From Cyanobium gracile PCC 6307 (GTDB taxonomy: Bacteria; Cyanobacteriota; Cyanobacteriia; PCC-6307; Cyanobiaceae): a stretch of DNA of 64,000 bases. Below, one piece after another: positions 48,548-57,298 of this stretch. A program made the position numbers and the translations under genes. The stretch is from NCBI RefSeq assembly GCF_000316515.1, contig NC_019675.1:2629964-2693963 (forward strand). Reading direction: 5' to 3'. The notes under the pieces are model-generated. The model did no database searches, was not told the origin of the DNA, and saw nothing but the letters and a program-made list of their open reading frames with translations. Each line of letters begins with the position of its first letter. Within the stretch, counting starts at the first letter, position 1.

Positions 48548-49257
48548 TGACCCTTCCCCTGTCTGCCGTGCCTGAGATCGAACCGGACGCCCCCGAGGTG
48601 CTGGAGCTCCCCGCTGAGGGCACCGCCCCCACTGTGGACGGCACGGACCCCGCCGCCGAGGGCGGTGCCGAAGCCGCCGAAGCCGCCAAGCCCCAGGTGG
48701 CCCGCTGGTTCGCCGTCCAGGTGGCCTCCAGCTGCGAGAAGAAGGTCAAGGCCACCCTGGAGCAGCGGGCCGTCACCCTCGGGGTGAGCAACCGGATCCT
48801 CGAGATCGAGATCCCCCAGACCCCCGGCGTGAAGCTCAAGAAGGACGGCAGCCGCCAGTCGATCGAGGAGAAGGTGTTCCCCGGCTACGTGCTGGTGCGC
48901 ATGGTCCTCGATGAGGACACGATGATGGCGGTGCGCAGCACCCCCAACGTCATCAATTTCGTCGGCCAGGAGGAACGCCGCGCCACCGGTAAGGCCCGGG
49001 GGCACATCCGGCCCCGGCCCCTCAGCCGCCAGGAGGTGGATCGCATCTTCAAGCGTGCCGCCGAGAAGAAGCCCGTCCTCAAGGTCGACCTCACCGAGGG
49101 CGATCAGATCCTCGTCACGGCCGGTCCGTTCAAGGACTTCCAGGGCGAGGTGATCGAGGTCTCCGGCGAACGCAGCAAGCTGAAGGCCCTCCTGTCGATC
49201 TTCGGCAGGGAGACCCCGGTGGAGCTCGAGTTCTCCCAGATCAGCAAACAGAGCTGA
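48547..49257 (+). CDS. nusG: Transcription antitermination factor NusG
   Basis: This 236-residue protein has an acidic N-terminal extension (about 1-48) before the NGN domain (RWFAVQVASSCEKKVKATLEQR; EKVFPGYVLVRMVLDEDTMM) and a C-terminal KOW domain (EGDQILVTAGPFKDFQGEVIEVS). It binds RNA polymerase and modulates pausing. Coupled to secE by TGATG overlap and followed by the ribosomal-protein operon, the conserved bacterial order secE-nusG-rplK-rplA. Confidence 0.96.
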   Translation: MTLPLSAVPEIEPDAPEVLELPAEGTAPTVDGTDPAAEGGAEAAEAAKPQVARWFAVQVASSCEKKVKATLEQRAVTLGVSNRILEIEIPQTPGVKLKKDGSRQSIEEKVFPGYVLVRMVLDEDTMMAVRSTPNVINFVGQEERRATGKARGHIRPRPLSRQEVDRIFKRAAEKKPVLKVDLTEGDQILVTAGPFKDFQGEVIEVSGERSKLKALLSIFGRETPVELEFSQISKQS

Positions 49258-49266
49258 TCGAGCGGC

Positions 49267-49291
49267 GGCCGCCTCCCTGCGGAGGGCGGCC
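49267..49291 (+). promoter_or_regulatory. Hairpin downstream of nusG
   Basis: GGCCGCC-TCC pairs with GGA-GGGCGGCC around a CTGC loop, with one bulged base, about 10 bp after the nusG stop. No T-tract follows, so it is not a standard terminator. It could stabilise the upstream mRNA end or slow transcription before the rplK leader. Confidence 0.4.
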
Positions 49292-49355
49292 CTGGGCGGT
49301 CCCCCACCGGGCCGCCATCCCGCCGGGCCGGTCACCGCCCCGGCGATCCGCAAGC

Positions 49356-49404
49356 CTCCCGCGAGGGAGTTCCGTCCCTCACTCCCGCAAGGGAGTTCCG
49401 TCCC
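49356..49404 (+). repeat. Tandem GNRA-tetraloop hairpin repeats in the rplK leader
   Basis: Two 23 nt units, 49356-49378 and 49382-49404, differ at one base and are separated by TCA. Each contains a 5 bp stem (CTCCC/GGGAG) closed by a GNRA tetraloop, GCGA in the first and GCAA in the second, and ends TTCCGTCCC. The second ends 12 nt before the rplK ATG, so it would sit close to the ribosome site. The single difference is A/G at the R position of the loop, which preserves the GNRA class. A regulatory leader is inferred. Confidence 0.65.
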
Positions 49405-49416
49405 CCAGCCCAGCCG

Positions 49417-49842
49417 ATGGCCAAGAAAGTCGTAGCTGTGATCAAGCTGGCCCTCCAGGCCGGCAAAGCGAACCCCGCACCACCGGTGGGCCCTGCCCTC
49501 GGTCAGCACGGGGTCAACATCATGGCGTTCTGCAAGGAGTACAACGCCCGCACCCAGGAGAAGGCCGGGTATGTGATCCCGGTGGAGATCTCGGTCTTCG
49601 AAGACCGCAGCTTCACCTTCATCACCAAGACCCCGCCCGCTTCGGTGCTGATCTCCAAGGCGGCCGGCATCGACAAGGGTGCCGCCACGTCCGCCAAGGG
49701 AGCGGTGGGTGCCATCAGCCGCTCCCAGCTCGAGGAGATCGCCAAGACCAAGCTGCCCGACCTCAACTGCACCAGCGTCGAGTCGGCCATGCGCATCATC
49801 GAAGGCACCGCCCGCAACATGGGCGTCGCCGTCAAGGACTGA
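49417..49842 (+). CDS. rplK: 50S ribosomal protein L11
   Basis: This 141-residue L11 has the conserved N-terminal [42 protein letters not shown] and C-terminal RNA-binding half with [28 protein letters not shown]11 binds the 23S GTPase centre. It follows nusG and precedes rplA, the standard order. The mRNA leader holds two hairpin repeats. Confidence 0.98.
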   Translation: MAKKVVAVIKLALQAGKANPAPPVGPALGQHGVNIMAFCKEYNARTQEKAGYVIPVEISVFEDRSFTFITKTPPASVLISKAAGIDKGAATSAKGAVGAISRSQLEEIAKTKLPDLNCTSVESAMRIIEGTARNMGVAVKD

Positions 49843-49918
49843 CCGCCAGCGGTCGTCGTTCCATTCCGTTCACCTCTCCGGGGGAGACCGATCACGGTCG
49901 TCCGCACCCCTTACCGCC

Positions 49919-50626
49919 ATGACAAAAGTCTCCAAACGCTTCACCGCCCTCGCCGCCAAGGTGGAGGACCGCGCCTACGAACCGCTCGAGGCCCTCGAGC
50001 TGGTCAAGGACAACGCCACCGCCAAGTTCGACGAAACGATCGAGGCCCATGTGCGCCTGGGCATCGACCCCAAGTACACCGACCAGCAGCTGCGCACCAC
50101 CGTGGCCCTGCCCCACGGCACCGGCCAGACCATCCGTATCGCCGTGATCGCCCGGGGCGAGAAGGTGGCCGAAGCCAAGGCCGCCGGTGCCGACCTGGCC
50201 GGCGACGATGAGCTGGTCGACCAGATCGCCGGTGGCGCCATCGACTTCGATCTGCTGATCGCCACCCCCGACATGATGCCGAAGGTGGCCAAGCTCGGCC
50301 GGGTGCTCGGTCCCCGCGGCCTGATGCCGAACCCGAAGGCCGGCACGGTGACCACCGATCTGGGTGGCGCCATCAGCGAGTTCAAGGCCGGCAAGCTGGA
50401 GTTCCGGGCCGACCGGGCCGGCATCGTCCACGTGCGTTTCGGCAAGGCCAGCTTCGACACCGCCAAGCTGCTGGAGAACCTCAAGGCCCTGCAGGAAACC
50501 ATCGACCGCAACAAGCCCAGCGGTGCCAAGGGCCGCTACTGGAGGAGCCTCTACCTCGCCTCCACCATGGGCCCCTCGGTGCAGGTCGACTTCGCCGCTC
50601 TGCAGGACATCAAGCAGGAGAGTTGA
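49919..50626 (+). CDS. rplA: 50S ribosomal protein L1
   Basis: This 235-residue L1 has the signature segments [64 protein letters not shown] and the C-terminal [18 protein letters not shown]. It forms the L1 stalk and represses its own operon in many bacteria. I chose ATG 49919, since the frame upstream overlaps rplK with a non-conserved sequence. An unusual SGNH hydrolase gene follows instead of rplJ. Confidence 0.98.
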   Translation: MTKVSKRFTALAAKVEDRAYEPLEALELVKDNATAKFDETIEAHVRLGIDPKYTDQQLRTTVALPHGTGQTIRIAVIARGEKVAEAKAAGADLAGDDELVDQIAGGAIDFDLLIATPDMMPKVAKLGRVLGPRGLMPNPKAGTVTTDLGGAISEFKAGKLEFRADRAGIVHVRFGKASFDTAKLLENLKALQETIDRNKPSGAKGRYWRSLYLASTMGPSVQVDFAALQDIKQES

Positions 50627-50635
50627 GCGTCCGCG

Positions 50636-51283
50636 GTGCCTGCCTCCTCATGGCTGCGGATCGCCGGCTGGGTGGCGCTGCCGCTCACCCTGCTGGCGCT
50701 GGGCTGGGGCCTGTTCTCCAGGCACCCGTCCTCTTCGATGGCTGTGGAGCCGACCCAGGCTCCGCGCCGTGAGGCCCCGGTCACCTTCGTCGGTGATTCG
50801 CTCACGGCCCAGGGCGACTGGCAGGCGGCCTTCCCCGATCGGGTGGTGTTCAACCAGGGCATCAGCGGTGACACCAGCTTCCAGTTGATGGCCCGCCTGC
50901 CCCAGATCCGCCGTACCGGGGCCGGCACCTACCTGGTGATGGTGGGCATCAACGACATCGTCTGGGGCTATGACCCCGGCCGGATCGCCGGCAGGATCCA
51001 ATGGCTGCGGACCGGCCTCCAGATCGGCACCGGGGCCCGGGTGATCATCCAGTCCACGATTCCCTGCGCCAGCTTCCGCTGCGGTGCCGACGGGGTCCGC
51101 CGGGTGGCCGAGCTCAACGCGCTGCTCGCCCGCCAGACGCCCCCCCGGGACTTCGTTGACCTCACCCCGGTGATGGCGGATGGCGATGGCCTCAGGCGCG
51201 CCTACACGGTGGATGGTGTCCACCTCAATGCCGCCGGTTATGGCCGCTGGGTGGCACGGCTGCGGGAGCTGGGCCTGCCGTGA
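50636..51283 (+). CDS. SGNH/GDSL hydrolase inserted between rplA and rplJ
   Basis: This 215-residue protein has an N-terminal membrane anchor or signal segment (about 5-28: SWLRIAGWVALPLTLLALGWGLF) and an SGNH hydrolase domain: block I GDSLTAQG (S55), block II Gly in NQGISGDTS, block III GxND in MVGINDIVW, and block V DGVHLNAAG (Asp/His). Such enzymes are esterases or lipases, often acting on lipids, polysaccharide acetyl groups or lysophospholipids; the substrate is not readable here. It begins at GTG 50636, 9 bp after the rplA stop, and ends just before the L10 leader. Confidence 0.85.
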   Translation: MPASSWLRIAGWVALPLTLLALGWGLFSRHPSSSMAVEPTQAPRREAPVTFVGDSLTAQGDWQAAFPDRVVFNQGISGDTSFQLMARLPQIRRTGAGTYLVMVGINDIVWGYDPGRIAGRIQWLRTGLQIGTGARVIIQSTIPCASFRCGADGVRRVAELNALLARQTPPRDFVDLTPVMADGDGLRRAYTVDGVHLNAAGYGRWVARLRELGLP

Positions 51284-51299
51284 TGTAAAGTCAACGGGC

Positions 51300-51405
51300 T
51301 GGATTCGTCCAGAAGGGCACGCGCCCCACCCAAGACAGCAGGTCGTCAGGGTCGCCGATTCCGGTCGGTCGTTCCCTGCCGTAAGTCCTGCCGAGGTTCA
51401 CGCGA
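51300..51405 (+). promoter_or_regulatory. L10 ribosomal-protein leader
   Basis: The leader upstream of rplJ contains AAGACAGCAGGT near 51332 and, about 50 nt later, TAAGTCCTGCCGAGGTT near 51382. These are the two sides of the conserved L10-leader kink-turn RNA, where the L10(L12)4 complex binds to repress rplJL translation. A stem of variable sequence joins them. The remaining 140 nt before the rplJ ATG is GC-rich and unassigned. Boundaries are approximate. Confidence 0.85.
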
Positions 51406-51544
51406 TTGGTTTTTGCCTGGGCTGGGGGCTCCAACGGAGTCCTTCAGATCGGAGCGGAGCGATGAGCGGCCTCGAAGCCCACCCGCAAGGGGAGGCCGTC
51501 CGGACCGCGTTCCCTGCTTGTTCCCCCGATCCGATCCACCTCCT

Positions 51545-52072
51545 ATGGGCCGCACGCTGGAGAACAAGCAACAGATCGTCGAAGAGCTCAAGGGGCTCCT
51601 CGGTGAAGCCGAAATGGCGCTGGTCCTTGATTACAAGGGCCTGACCATCAAGGAGATGACTGATCTGCGGACCCGTCTGCAGGCCAGCAACGGTGTGTGC
51701 AAGGTGACCAAAAACACCTTGATGCGCCGTGCCATCGATGGTGACAGCGCCTGGTCGGATCTCGATTCCCTGCTCACCGGCACCAACGCCTTCGTCCTGG
51801 TCAAGGGCGACGTCGGCGGTGCGGTGAAGGCCCTGCAGTCCTTCCAGAAGGACACCAAGAAGTCGGATGTGAAGGGAGGCCTTTTCGAAGGCAAGCTCCT
51901 TTCCCCAGACGACATCAAGGCCATCGGGGATCTGCCCTCCAAGGAGGTGCTCATGGCCCAGATCGCCGGTGCGATCAATGGCCTGGCCACCAAGCTGGCT
52001 GTGGGCATCAACGAGGTTCCGTCCGGTCTCGCCAGGGCGCTCAAGCAGCACGCCGAATCCGGCGAAGGCTGA
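51545..52072 (+). CDS. rplJ: 50S ribosomal protein L10
   Basis: This 175-residue L10 begins [38 protein letters not shown] and contains [22 protein letters not shown], then the C-terminal helix that binds L7/L12 dimers. I chose ATG 51545, which is preceded by a purine-poor but CCTCC-rich stretch; the N-terminal match supports it. Longer upstream reading is inside the leader and rejected. It is followed by rplL after 62 bp. Confidence 0.97.
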   Translation: MGRTLENKQQIVEELKGLLGEAEMALVLDYKGLTIKEMTDLRTRLQASNGVCKVTKNTLMRRAIDGDSAWSDLDSLLTGTNAFVLVKGDVGGAVKALQSFQKDTKKSDVKGGLFEGKLLSPDDIKAIGDLPSKEVLMAQIAGAINGLATKLAVGINEVPSGLARALKQHAESGEG

Positions 52073-52134
52073 GTTCGCACCCCGCGAACCCCTGGGTTCC
52101 ACCGATCCTCCCGTTCTGTTGCTGATTCCCCCCC

Positions 52135-52521
52135 ATGTCCGCTACCACCGACCAGATTCTCGAACAACTGAAAACCCTCTCCCTGCTTGAGGCTTCCGAG
52201 CTCGTCAAGCAGATCGAAGAGGCCTTCGGCGTGTCCGCCGCCGCTTCCGCCGGCGTTGTCGTGGCCGCCGCCGCCCCCGGCGCTGCCGCTGAGGCGGTCG
52301 AGGAGCAGACCGAATTCGACGTCATCCTCGATGGCTTCGATCCGGCCGCCAAGATCAAGGTGCTCAAGGCCGTCCGCGAGGCCACCGGCCTCGGTCTGGG
52401 CGAAGCCAAGGCCCTGGTTGAAGCCGCTCCCAAGGCCGTCAAGGAAGGCATCTCCAAGGCCGATGCCGAAGCTCTCAAGAAGAGCATTGAAGAAGTGGGT
52501 GGCAAGGTCTCCATCAAGTGA
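52135..52521 (+). CDS. rplL: 50S ribosomal protein L7/L12
   Basis: This 128-residue stalk protein has an N-terminal dimer region ([28 protein letters not shown]), an Ala-rich hinge, and the factor-binding C-terminal domain ([56 protein letters not shown]). Length is normal. It is the last gene of the operon, followed by a strong terminator. Confidence 0.98.
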   Translation: MSATTDQILEQLKTLSLLEASELVKQIEEAFGVSAAASAGVVVAAAAPGAAAEAVEEQTEFDVILDGFDPAAKIKVLKAVREATGLGLGEAKALVEAAPKAVKEGISKADAEALKKSIEEVGGKVSIK

Positions 52522-52566
52522 CCCGCCGTCGCCGGGCCTGCGGGTCCGGCAACCGCCTCTGTTCTC

Positions 52567-52592
52567 AGCCGGTCCTTCGGGGCCGGCTTTTT
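52567..52592 (+). terminator. Rho-independent terminator after rplL
   Basis: AGCCGGTCC-TTCG-GGGCCGGCT forms a 9 bp stem (one G-T pair) with a TTCG tetraloop, followed by a T-tract to 52592. It lies 45 bp after the rplL stop. Confidence 0.9.
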
Positions 52593-52626
52593 CATGGGCC
52601 ACGCGATGGCGGCACGATCCAGGCAT

Positions 52627-52657
52627 AAAAAAAGAGCCCCGCCGAAGGCAGGGCTCT
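52627..52657 (-). terminator. Rho-independent terminator for the DUF3747 gene
   Basis: On the minus strand, AGAGCCC and GGGCTCT (52633-52639 with 52651-52657) form a stem with a GCC/GGC inner stem, followed by seven T. It would end transcripts of the DUF3747 gene that ends at 52810, about 150 bp upstream on that strand. Confidence 0.8.
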
Positions 52658-52809
52658 GGAGATGGAACGATTCCGGGAGTCTGTCCTCGTTTCGACCCTG
52701 GAAGAGCGTCCTTCACTCCTCACCAGATCAGAATAAGCGGGTGGAATGGGGGGTGGCGGCTGGGAGGTCCGGAGATTCAACTGGCCACAGCCCGGAACCG
52801 GCCAGTGGC

Positions 52810-53562
52810 TCAGAGACCTTCGCCGCTGCTGTTGCTGCCGCTGTAGGGGATCACCTGGAGGGCGACGGCCCGGCCGGAGTTGCCCAGCGCCATGGTGTCC
52901 TCACCTTCACCTGCGGCCGGTTCGATGGGGGAGAGGGCCGGCGGCTGGGCCCGGCCGGGGCCGAGGGGCCGGCGCCAGGTGGGGGAGCCGCCGGCGTTGG
53001 CGATCAGCTGCTCGAGGGGGGTGGCGCTGGCGAAGTAGAGGTGGCTCAGGGCCCGTTCCCCGTAGGTGCGCCGCTTCAGATCCCAGCCCGGCTCGAGCCT
53101 GAGGGCCACGAAGCCGTCGCGATCCCGCAGGGGAATGTCGGCCCTGCCCACCACGAGGATGGCCGAGGTGCCGGGGGTGATGGCCTGGAGCTCGAGGCGG
53201 GATCCCACCTGCTGCACCCGCAACCGGTAGGCGGTGCCCAGGTCCTGCTCGGCGACCCGCAGGGAATAGCCGTTGCTGTCGAGGTAGCGGTTGCAGATGC
53301 CGGTGTAGTCGAACCGGTTGAGGGTCGGATCCACCAGGCCGTCCGGGCGGGCCTGCCAGCAGGCGGGCTGCGGGGTCAGCTGCTCCAGCACCAGGAGCGT
53401 CCAGTCGTTGTCGCCCACCGGGCGGGCCAGCACCGCGAAGCGTTCGGCGTCGACGTCGGCGCTCTGGAAAAGGCCGGCGGCCATGGCCAGCCGGGGCTGG
53501 ACCATCGGCAGGCCGGCTCCGGCCAGGGCCAGACCCGCCAGGGCCAGGTAGGTTCGCTGCAT
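52810..53562 (-). CDS. DUF3747-domain exported protein
   Basis: This 250-residue protein has a signal peptide (about 1-30) and a DUF3747-like domain, typical of cyanobacteria: [37 protein letters not shown], the [21 protein letters not shown] core and [24 protein letters not shown]. Function is unknown, possibly envelope or S-layer related. I chose ATG 53562, which starts the signal peptide. It is divergent from rnhA. A terminator follows. Confidence 0.8.
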   Translation of the reverse strand: MQRTYLALAGLALAGAGLPMVQPRLAMAAGLFQSADVDAERFAVLARPVGDNDWTLLVLEQLTPQPACWQARPDGLVDPTLNRFDYTGICNRYLDSNGYSLRVAEQDLGTAYRLRVQQVGSRLELQAITPGTSAILVVGRADIPLRDRDGFVALRLEPGWDLKRRTYGERALSHLYFASATPLEQLIANAGGSPTWRRPLGPGRAQPPALSPIEPAAGEGEDTMALGNSGRAVALQVIPYSGSNSSGEGL

Positions 53563-53635
53563 GGGAACACCTCCAGGGCCCGGGCGTTCTCCGGGAGAGA
53601 GGGACCCATTCAAGCGATGCTGTCAAGACGACTCC

Positions 53636-54445
53636 ATGGGTGATCGACCGGTGCGGGTAGTGGCTGCCGCCTGTGACGGGGCCTGCAGCGGCAACCCCGG
53701 CCCGGGGGGCTGGGGCGCCCTGCTGCGCTTCGAGGACGGCTCCCGTCGGGAGCTGGGGGGGGCGGACGCGGCCACCACCAACAACCGCATGGAGCTGACC
53801 GCCGCCCTGGCGGTGCTGGAGGCCCTGCGGGAGCTGCCGCGCCACCCGGATCTGGTGCTTCGCACCGACAGCCGCTATCTGATCGACGGCTTCGAGAAGT
53901 GGATGGCCGGCTGGAAGCGCAAGGGATGGCGCACCGCCTCCGGTGGCGCCGTGCTCAACCGTGACCTCTGGGAACGGCTGGATGCCGCCCGGCTGCCCGG
54001 TCTGGCCCTGCGCCATGTGCGCGGCCACAGCGGGGATCCGGACAACGACCGCTGTGACACGATCGCGGTCGCCTTTTCCCGCGGCCAGTCCCCGGCCCTG
54101 GCGACCGAAGCCCGGCCCGGCCGGTCGCCGGAGCCGGGAGCCCCTGACGCCGCCGATCCGGAGGCCGAGGTCCCCGCGGCGGAGTCCCCGGCGCTCGCCG
54201 ACCCTCTCGATCCGGCCCCGCCGTCGCTCCAGCAGCTGCTCTCCCGGCTGGAGCTGGCCGACCGGCTGGCGGCGGGCGGCTACAGCCTGAGGGCCGTCGA
54301 ACTCGCCAGGCTGCTGGAGGTGCCCACGGCCGGTCTCGAAGGGAAGGTGGAGCCCTGGCTCTGGCGCGACTGGCTCGTCAGACCCCTGGGCAACGGGTGC
54401 TGGCGCCTGGAGCGCGGCGCGGGAGGATTGGACAGGCCGCAGTGA
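53636..54445 (+). CDS. rnhA: Ribonuclease HI with C-terminal extension
   Basis: This 269-residue protein has an N-terminal RNase HI domain with complete active site: D14 ([16 protein letters not shown]), E53 (NNRMELTA), D78 (LRTDSRYL), H131 and D141 ([12 protein letters not shown]). It cuts RNA in RNA-DNA hybrids. A Pro/Ala-rich linker (about 160-200) leads to a helical domain of about 70 residues ([33 protein letters not shown]) ending WRLER. This C-terminal extension occurs in picocyanobacterial RNase HI. Its role is unknown, possibly nucleic-acid binding. pyrD follows after 10 bp. Confidence 0.92.
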   Translation: MGDRPVRVVAAACDGACSGNPGPGGWGALLRFEDGSRRELGGADAATTNNRMELTAALAVLEALRELPRHPDLVLRTDSRYLIDGFEKWMAGWKRKGWRTASGGAVLNRDLWERLDAARLPGLALRHVRGHSGDPDNDRCDTIAVAFSRGQSPALATEARPGRSPEPGAPDAADPEAEVPAAESPALADPLDPAPPSLQQLLSRLELADRLAAGGYSLRAVELARLLEVPTAGLEGKVEPWLWRDWLVRPLGNGCWRLERGAGGLDRPQ

Positions 54446-54455
54446 GGAGAAAGGG

Positions 54456-55643
54456 ATGCCGCAGGAGCCAACGACCAGCGGCGGCCAGGTGGGGACCGGC
54501 GCCCTCTATGCCCGGTTCATCGGGCCCCTGCTGCGCCGTGACGACGGCGCCGATGCCGAGCAGCTGAGCCGCCTCACCCTCCTGGCCCTGGGCCAGGCGG
54601 CCCTGCGCCGCAACTGGCCCCTGGTGAGCGGCAGCCTGGAGGGCCTCGGGGCCGAGCTGCAGCGGCGGGATCCCCGTCTGGAGCAGACCCTGTTCGGCTG
54701 TCGCTTCGCCAATCCGGTGGGGCTGGCCGCGGGCTTCGACAAGAACGGGGTGGCGGCGGCCATCTGGCACCGCTTCGGCTTCGGCTTCGCCGAGCTGGGC
54801 ACCATCACCTGGCAGCCCCAGCAGGGCAACCCGCGGCCGCGGCTGTTCCGGCTGGCCGAGGAACGGGCGGCCCTCAACCGCATGGGGTTCAACAACGACG
54901 GGGCCCGGGGGGTGCGCCGGACCCTGGAACGCCAGGTCCTGCCACCCCCCGGGCAGCGGCCCGCGGTGCTCGGCATCAACCTGGGCAAATCGAAGGCGGT
55001 GTCGCTGGAGATGGCCCCGGACGATTACGCGGCCTCCCTTGAGCTTCTGGCCCCCCTGGCCGACTACGCCGTGGTCAACGTCAGCTCGCCCAACACCCCG
55101 GGGCTGCGGGACCTGCAGGAGGAGGCCCAGCTCCGGCGTCTGGTGGAGCGGCTGCGGCGCCTGCCCGCCTGTCCGCCCCTGCTGGTCAAGATCGCCCCCG
55201 ACCTGGAGGACGACGCCATCGACACCATCGCCCGGCTGGCCTACGAGGAGGGGCTGGCCGGTGTGATCGCCGTGAACACCTCGGTCCATCGGCTCGGACT
55301 GGATGGCCGCCGGCTGGTGGCCACGGGCCGGACCCTGGCCGAGGAGACCGGTGGGCTGAGCGGTCGCCCCCTGCGCCGGCGGGCGGTCGAGGTGCTGCGG
55401 CGGCTGCGGGCGACCGCCGGCCCGGCCCTGCCCCTGATCGGTGTGGGGGGCATCGATTCGGCTGAGGCCGCCTGGGAGCGGATCAGCGCGGGAGCGTCCC
55501 TGATCCAGATCTATACGGGTTGGATCTACGAAGGCCCCGTACTTGTGCCGTCGATTCTGGAGGGATTGTCGCGGCAGCTGGACGCCCATGGATGCCGGAC
55601 GCTTTCGGAAGTTGTAGGTTCGGGGATGCCTTGGCGCCCTTGA
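54456..55643 (+). CDS. pyrD: Dihydroorotate dehydrogenase (class 2, quinone-linked)
   Basis: This 395-residue enzyme oxidises dihydroorotate to orotate in pyrimidine synthesis, passing electrons to membrane quinone. Key segments: [90 protein letters not shown] and [34 protein letters not shown]. The N-terminal helix (about 15-45) is the membrane-binding part of class 2. It starts 10 bp after rnhA. Confidence 0.95.
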   Translation: MPQEPTTSGGQVGTGALYARFIGPLLRRDDGADAEQLSRLTLLALGQAALRRNWPLVSGSLEGLGAELQRRDPRLEQTLFGCRFANPVGLAAGFDKNGVAAAIWHRFGFGFAELGTITWQPQQGNPRPRLFRLAEERAALNRMGFNNDGARGVRRTLERQVLPPPGQRPAVLGINLGKSKAVSLEMAPDDYAASLELLAPLADYAVVNVSSPNTPGLRDLQEEAQLRRLVERLRRLPACPPLLVKIAPDLEDDAIDTIARLAYEEGLAGVIAVNTSVHRLGLDGRRLVATGRTLAEETGGLSGRPLRRRAVEVLRRLRATAGPALPLIGVGGIDSAEAAWERISAGASLIQIYTGWIYEGPVLVPSILEGLSRQLDAHGCRTLSEVVGSGMPWRP

Positions 55644-55676
55644 TTCGGTAACTTTCGCAGGCACCGGATCGGAGCC

Positions 55677-56579
55677 TTGGTTTTTTCTGGCCTGGCCGGC
55701 TTGAAGGATGATCTGGAGGATCGTCTGAGGCCCATCCGCGCTCAGCTCTTCCCGCGCCAGTTGCTGCTGGAGCTTCAGGACGATTCCCTGAAGGGGCAGG
55801 TGCTGAGGGGATCGGAGCCGGAGGCCGTGAGTATCGATCTGCCCCTGCCGCCCCTCACCTGCCTGGATGGCCAGCCCCTGGAAAAGGAGCCCCTCGGTGA
55901 TCTGATCGGCGATCTTCTGGTGCGCGACGGCCTGCTCGATGCCGTCGTCCTGGCCTCCCTTCCCGAGGGGGCGGCGCAATGGCGGGTTCTCGACTGGCCC
56001 TTCGAGGCCATCCCCGACGATCCCATCGCGGCCCTGCGCACCATCGACCCGCCCCTGAATCTGGCGGTTCCCCTGGCGGAGTCCACGATCGATCTGCGGC
56101 CCCTGCCCGGATCCACTCCCCGGCTGCTGATGGCGGTGGCCCCCAGAACGCTGGTGAACGACTGGATCGATGTCTTCAATCTGGCCGGAGTGCAGCTGGA
56201 GCGGCTGGCCCCGGCCCAGTCCTGCCGGCTGGCGGCGGTCACCTCCCTGCTGGAAGCGGCTCCCGAGGATGAACTGACCGTGCTGATCCATCCGCTGCCG
56301 GCCGGCGGCCAGCTGCTGCTGCTGCGCGGGACGGAGCCGGTCTTCGACTGGTCGCTGCCCGAGGACGACGCATCCCTTGCCCGGGAGGTGAACCGCTGCC
56401 TGACCTTCTACCGTCGCCGGGACCCCTCCATCCGTCGGCTCCGGCTGTTGCTCAGCGCGCCTCTCCCCAGCCAGGACCGCCTGCAGGACGCCCTGGGCGT
56501 GCGGGCCGAGATCCTCGCCCCTGAACCCTTCGGGTCCCTGGTGCTGCAGGGGCTGGCGATGGCGGAGTCGGTCCGATGA
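55677..56579 (+). CDS. pilM: PilM-like type IV pilus assembly protein (divergent)
   Basis: This 300-residue protein is called PilM mainly from its position before pilN, pilO and pilQ. PilM has an actin-like fold that binds PilN at the inner membrane. The match is weak: the N-terminal half has few signatures, while residues about 150-240 (LLMAVAPRTLVNDWIDVFNLAGVQLERLAPAQSCRLAAV) fit the PilM middle region. The start is TTG (MVFSGLAGL), which is unusual and may be misplaced. Its stop overlaps the pilN ATG by four bases (ATGA). The alternative is a degenerate PilM-like protein specialised in this lineage. Confidence 0.72.
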   Translation: MVFSGLAGLKDDLEDRLRPIRAQLFPRQLLLELQDDSLKGQVLRGSEPEAVSIDLPLPPLTCLDGQPLEKEPLGDLIGDLLVRDGLLDAVVLASLPEGAAQWRVLDWPFEAIPDDPIAALRTIDPPLNLAVPLAESTIDLRPLPGSTPRLLMAVAPRTLVNDWIDVFNLAGVQLERLAPAQSCRLAAVTSLLEAAPEDELTVLIHPLPAGGQLLLLRGTEPVFDWSLPEDDASLAREVNRCLTFYRRRDPSIRRLRLLLSAPLPSQDRLQDALGVRAEILAPEPFGSLVLQGLAMAESVR

Positions 56580-57298
56580 GCCCACCGATCCTCGATCTGC
56601 TTCGGGAGAGGCGCAAGGAACTGGGCCAGGAGAGCATGGTCTCAGCCCTGCTCGATCGACGGCCCCTGCTGCTGCGCGGTGCCCTGATCGGGGCAGCTGT
56701 CCTGGTGGGCGCTGTCGTCTCCACCGCCCTGGTGTTCCTCCGCTTCCAGTACGTCCGGATGCAGACCGCCCAGCTGACGCGCTTCGAGGCCGAGTCCACC
56801 CAGATGCAGGCGGAGATGGCCGCCAGCCGGGCCAAGCTCGACCAGATCACCGCCACCAACCGCCGCCTCACCGAAGGCCTTACCACTCTGCGCACCTCCT
56901 CGGCCCTTCTGGCCGACCTGCAGCTGCGCACCCCCGAAGGCATTCAGATCCAGAGCGCCGCGACCGAAGGCACGAATCTGGTGCTCAAGGGACAGGCCCT
57001 CGATCCGCTGGCTTTCGCCCGCATCAATGCCCTGCAGCTGGAGCTCTCTCGCTCCCCCCTGCTGAAAGCCAAGGGGGTCGCTCTGGTCAAGCTGGAGCGG
57101 GTGCCGCCCAGCGAGGCGCCGGCCGGGCAGGCCGGGACCGCCACCCTGCCGCCCACCCCCGCCAAGGTCGGCTTCGAGCTGTCGGGGGCGTTCGCCACCC
57201 TGCCCCCCGCCCGCCAGCTGAGCGTCATGCGCCAGCTGGGATCGGAGGGCATGGTGCGCCGGCTGCAACTTCTCCAGGCGGAGGGCCTCATCCCATGA
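56576..57298 (+). CDS. pilN: PilN-like type IV pilus assembly protein
   Basis: This 240-residue protein has a cytoplasmic N-terminal segment (DLLRERRKELGQES), a membrane helix (about 34-56: LLRGALIGAAVLVGAVVSTALVFLRF), a coiled coil (about 58-100: QTAQLTRFEAESTQMQAEMAASRAKLDQITATNRRL) and a periplasmic ferredoxin-like domain. This is PilN architecture: it binds PilM in the cytoplasm and PilO in the periplasm. The stop overlaps the pilO ATG by four bases. Confidence 0.88.
   Translation: MSPPILDLLRERRKELGQESMVSALLDRRPLLLRGALIGAAVLVGAVVSTALVFLRFQYVRMQTAQLTRFEAESTQMQAEMAASRAKLDQITATNRRLTEGLTTLRTSSALLADLQLRTPEGIQIQSAATEGTNLVLKGQALDPLAFARINALQLELSRSPLLKAKGVALVKLERVPPSEAPAGQAGTATLPPTPAKVGFELSGAFATLPPARQLSVMRQLGSEGMVRRLQLLQAEGLIP

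Noticed and set aside
49356..49404. CRISPR array or longer tandem repeat
   Set aside because: Only two units exist, the spacer is three bases, and each unit folds as a GNRA hairpin in an rplK leader.
52658..52809. tRNA gene after the rplL terminator (a T-loop-like GTTTCGACCC is present)
   Set aside because: No acceptor, D-arm or anticodon stem can be assembled on either strand.
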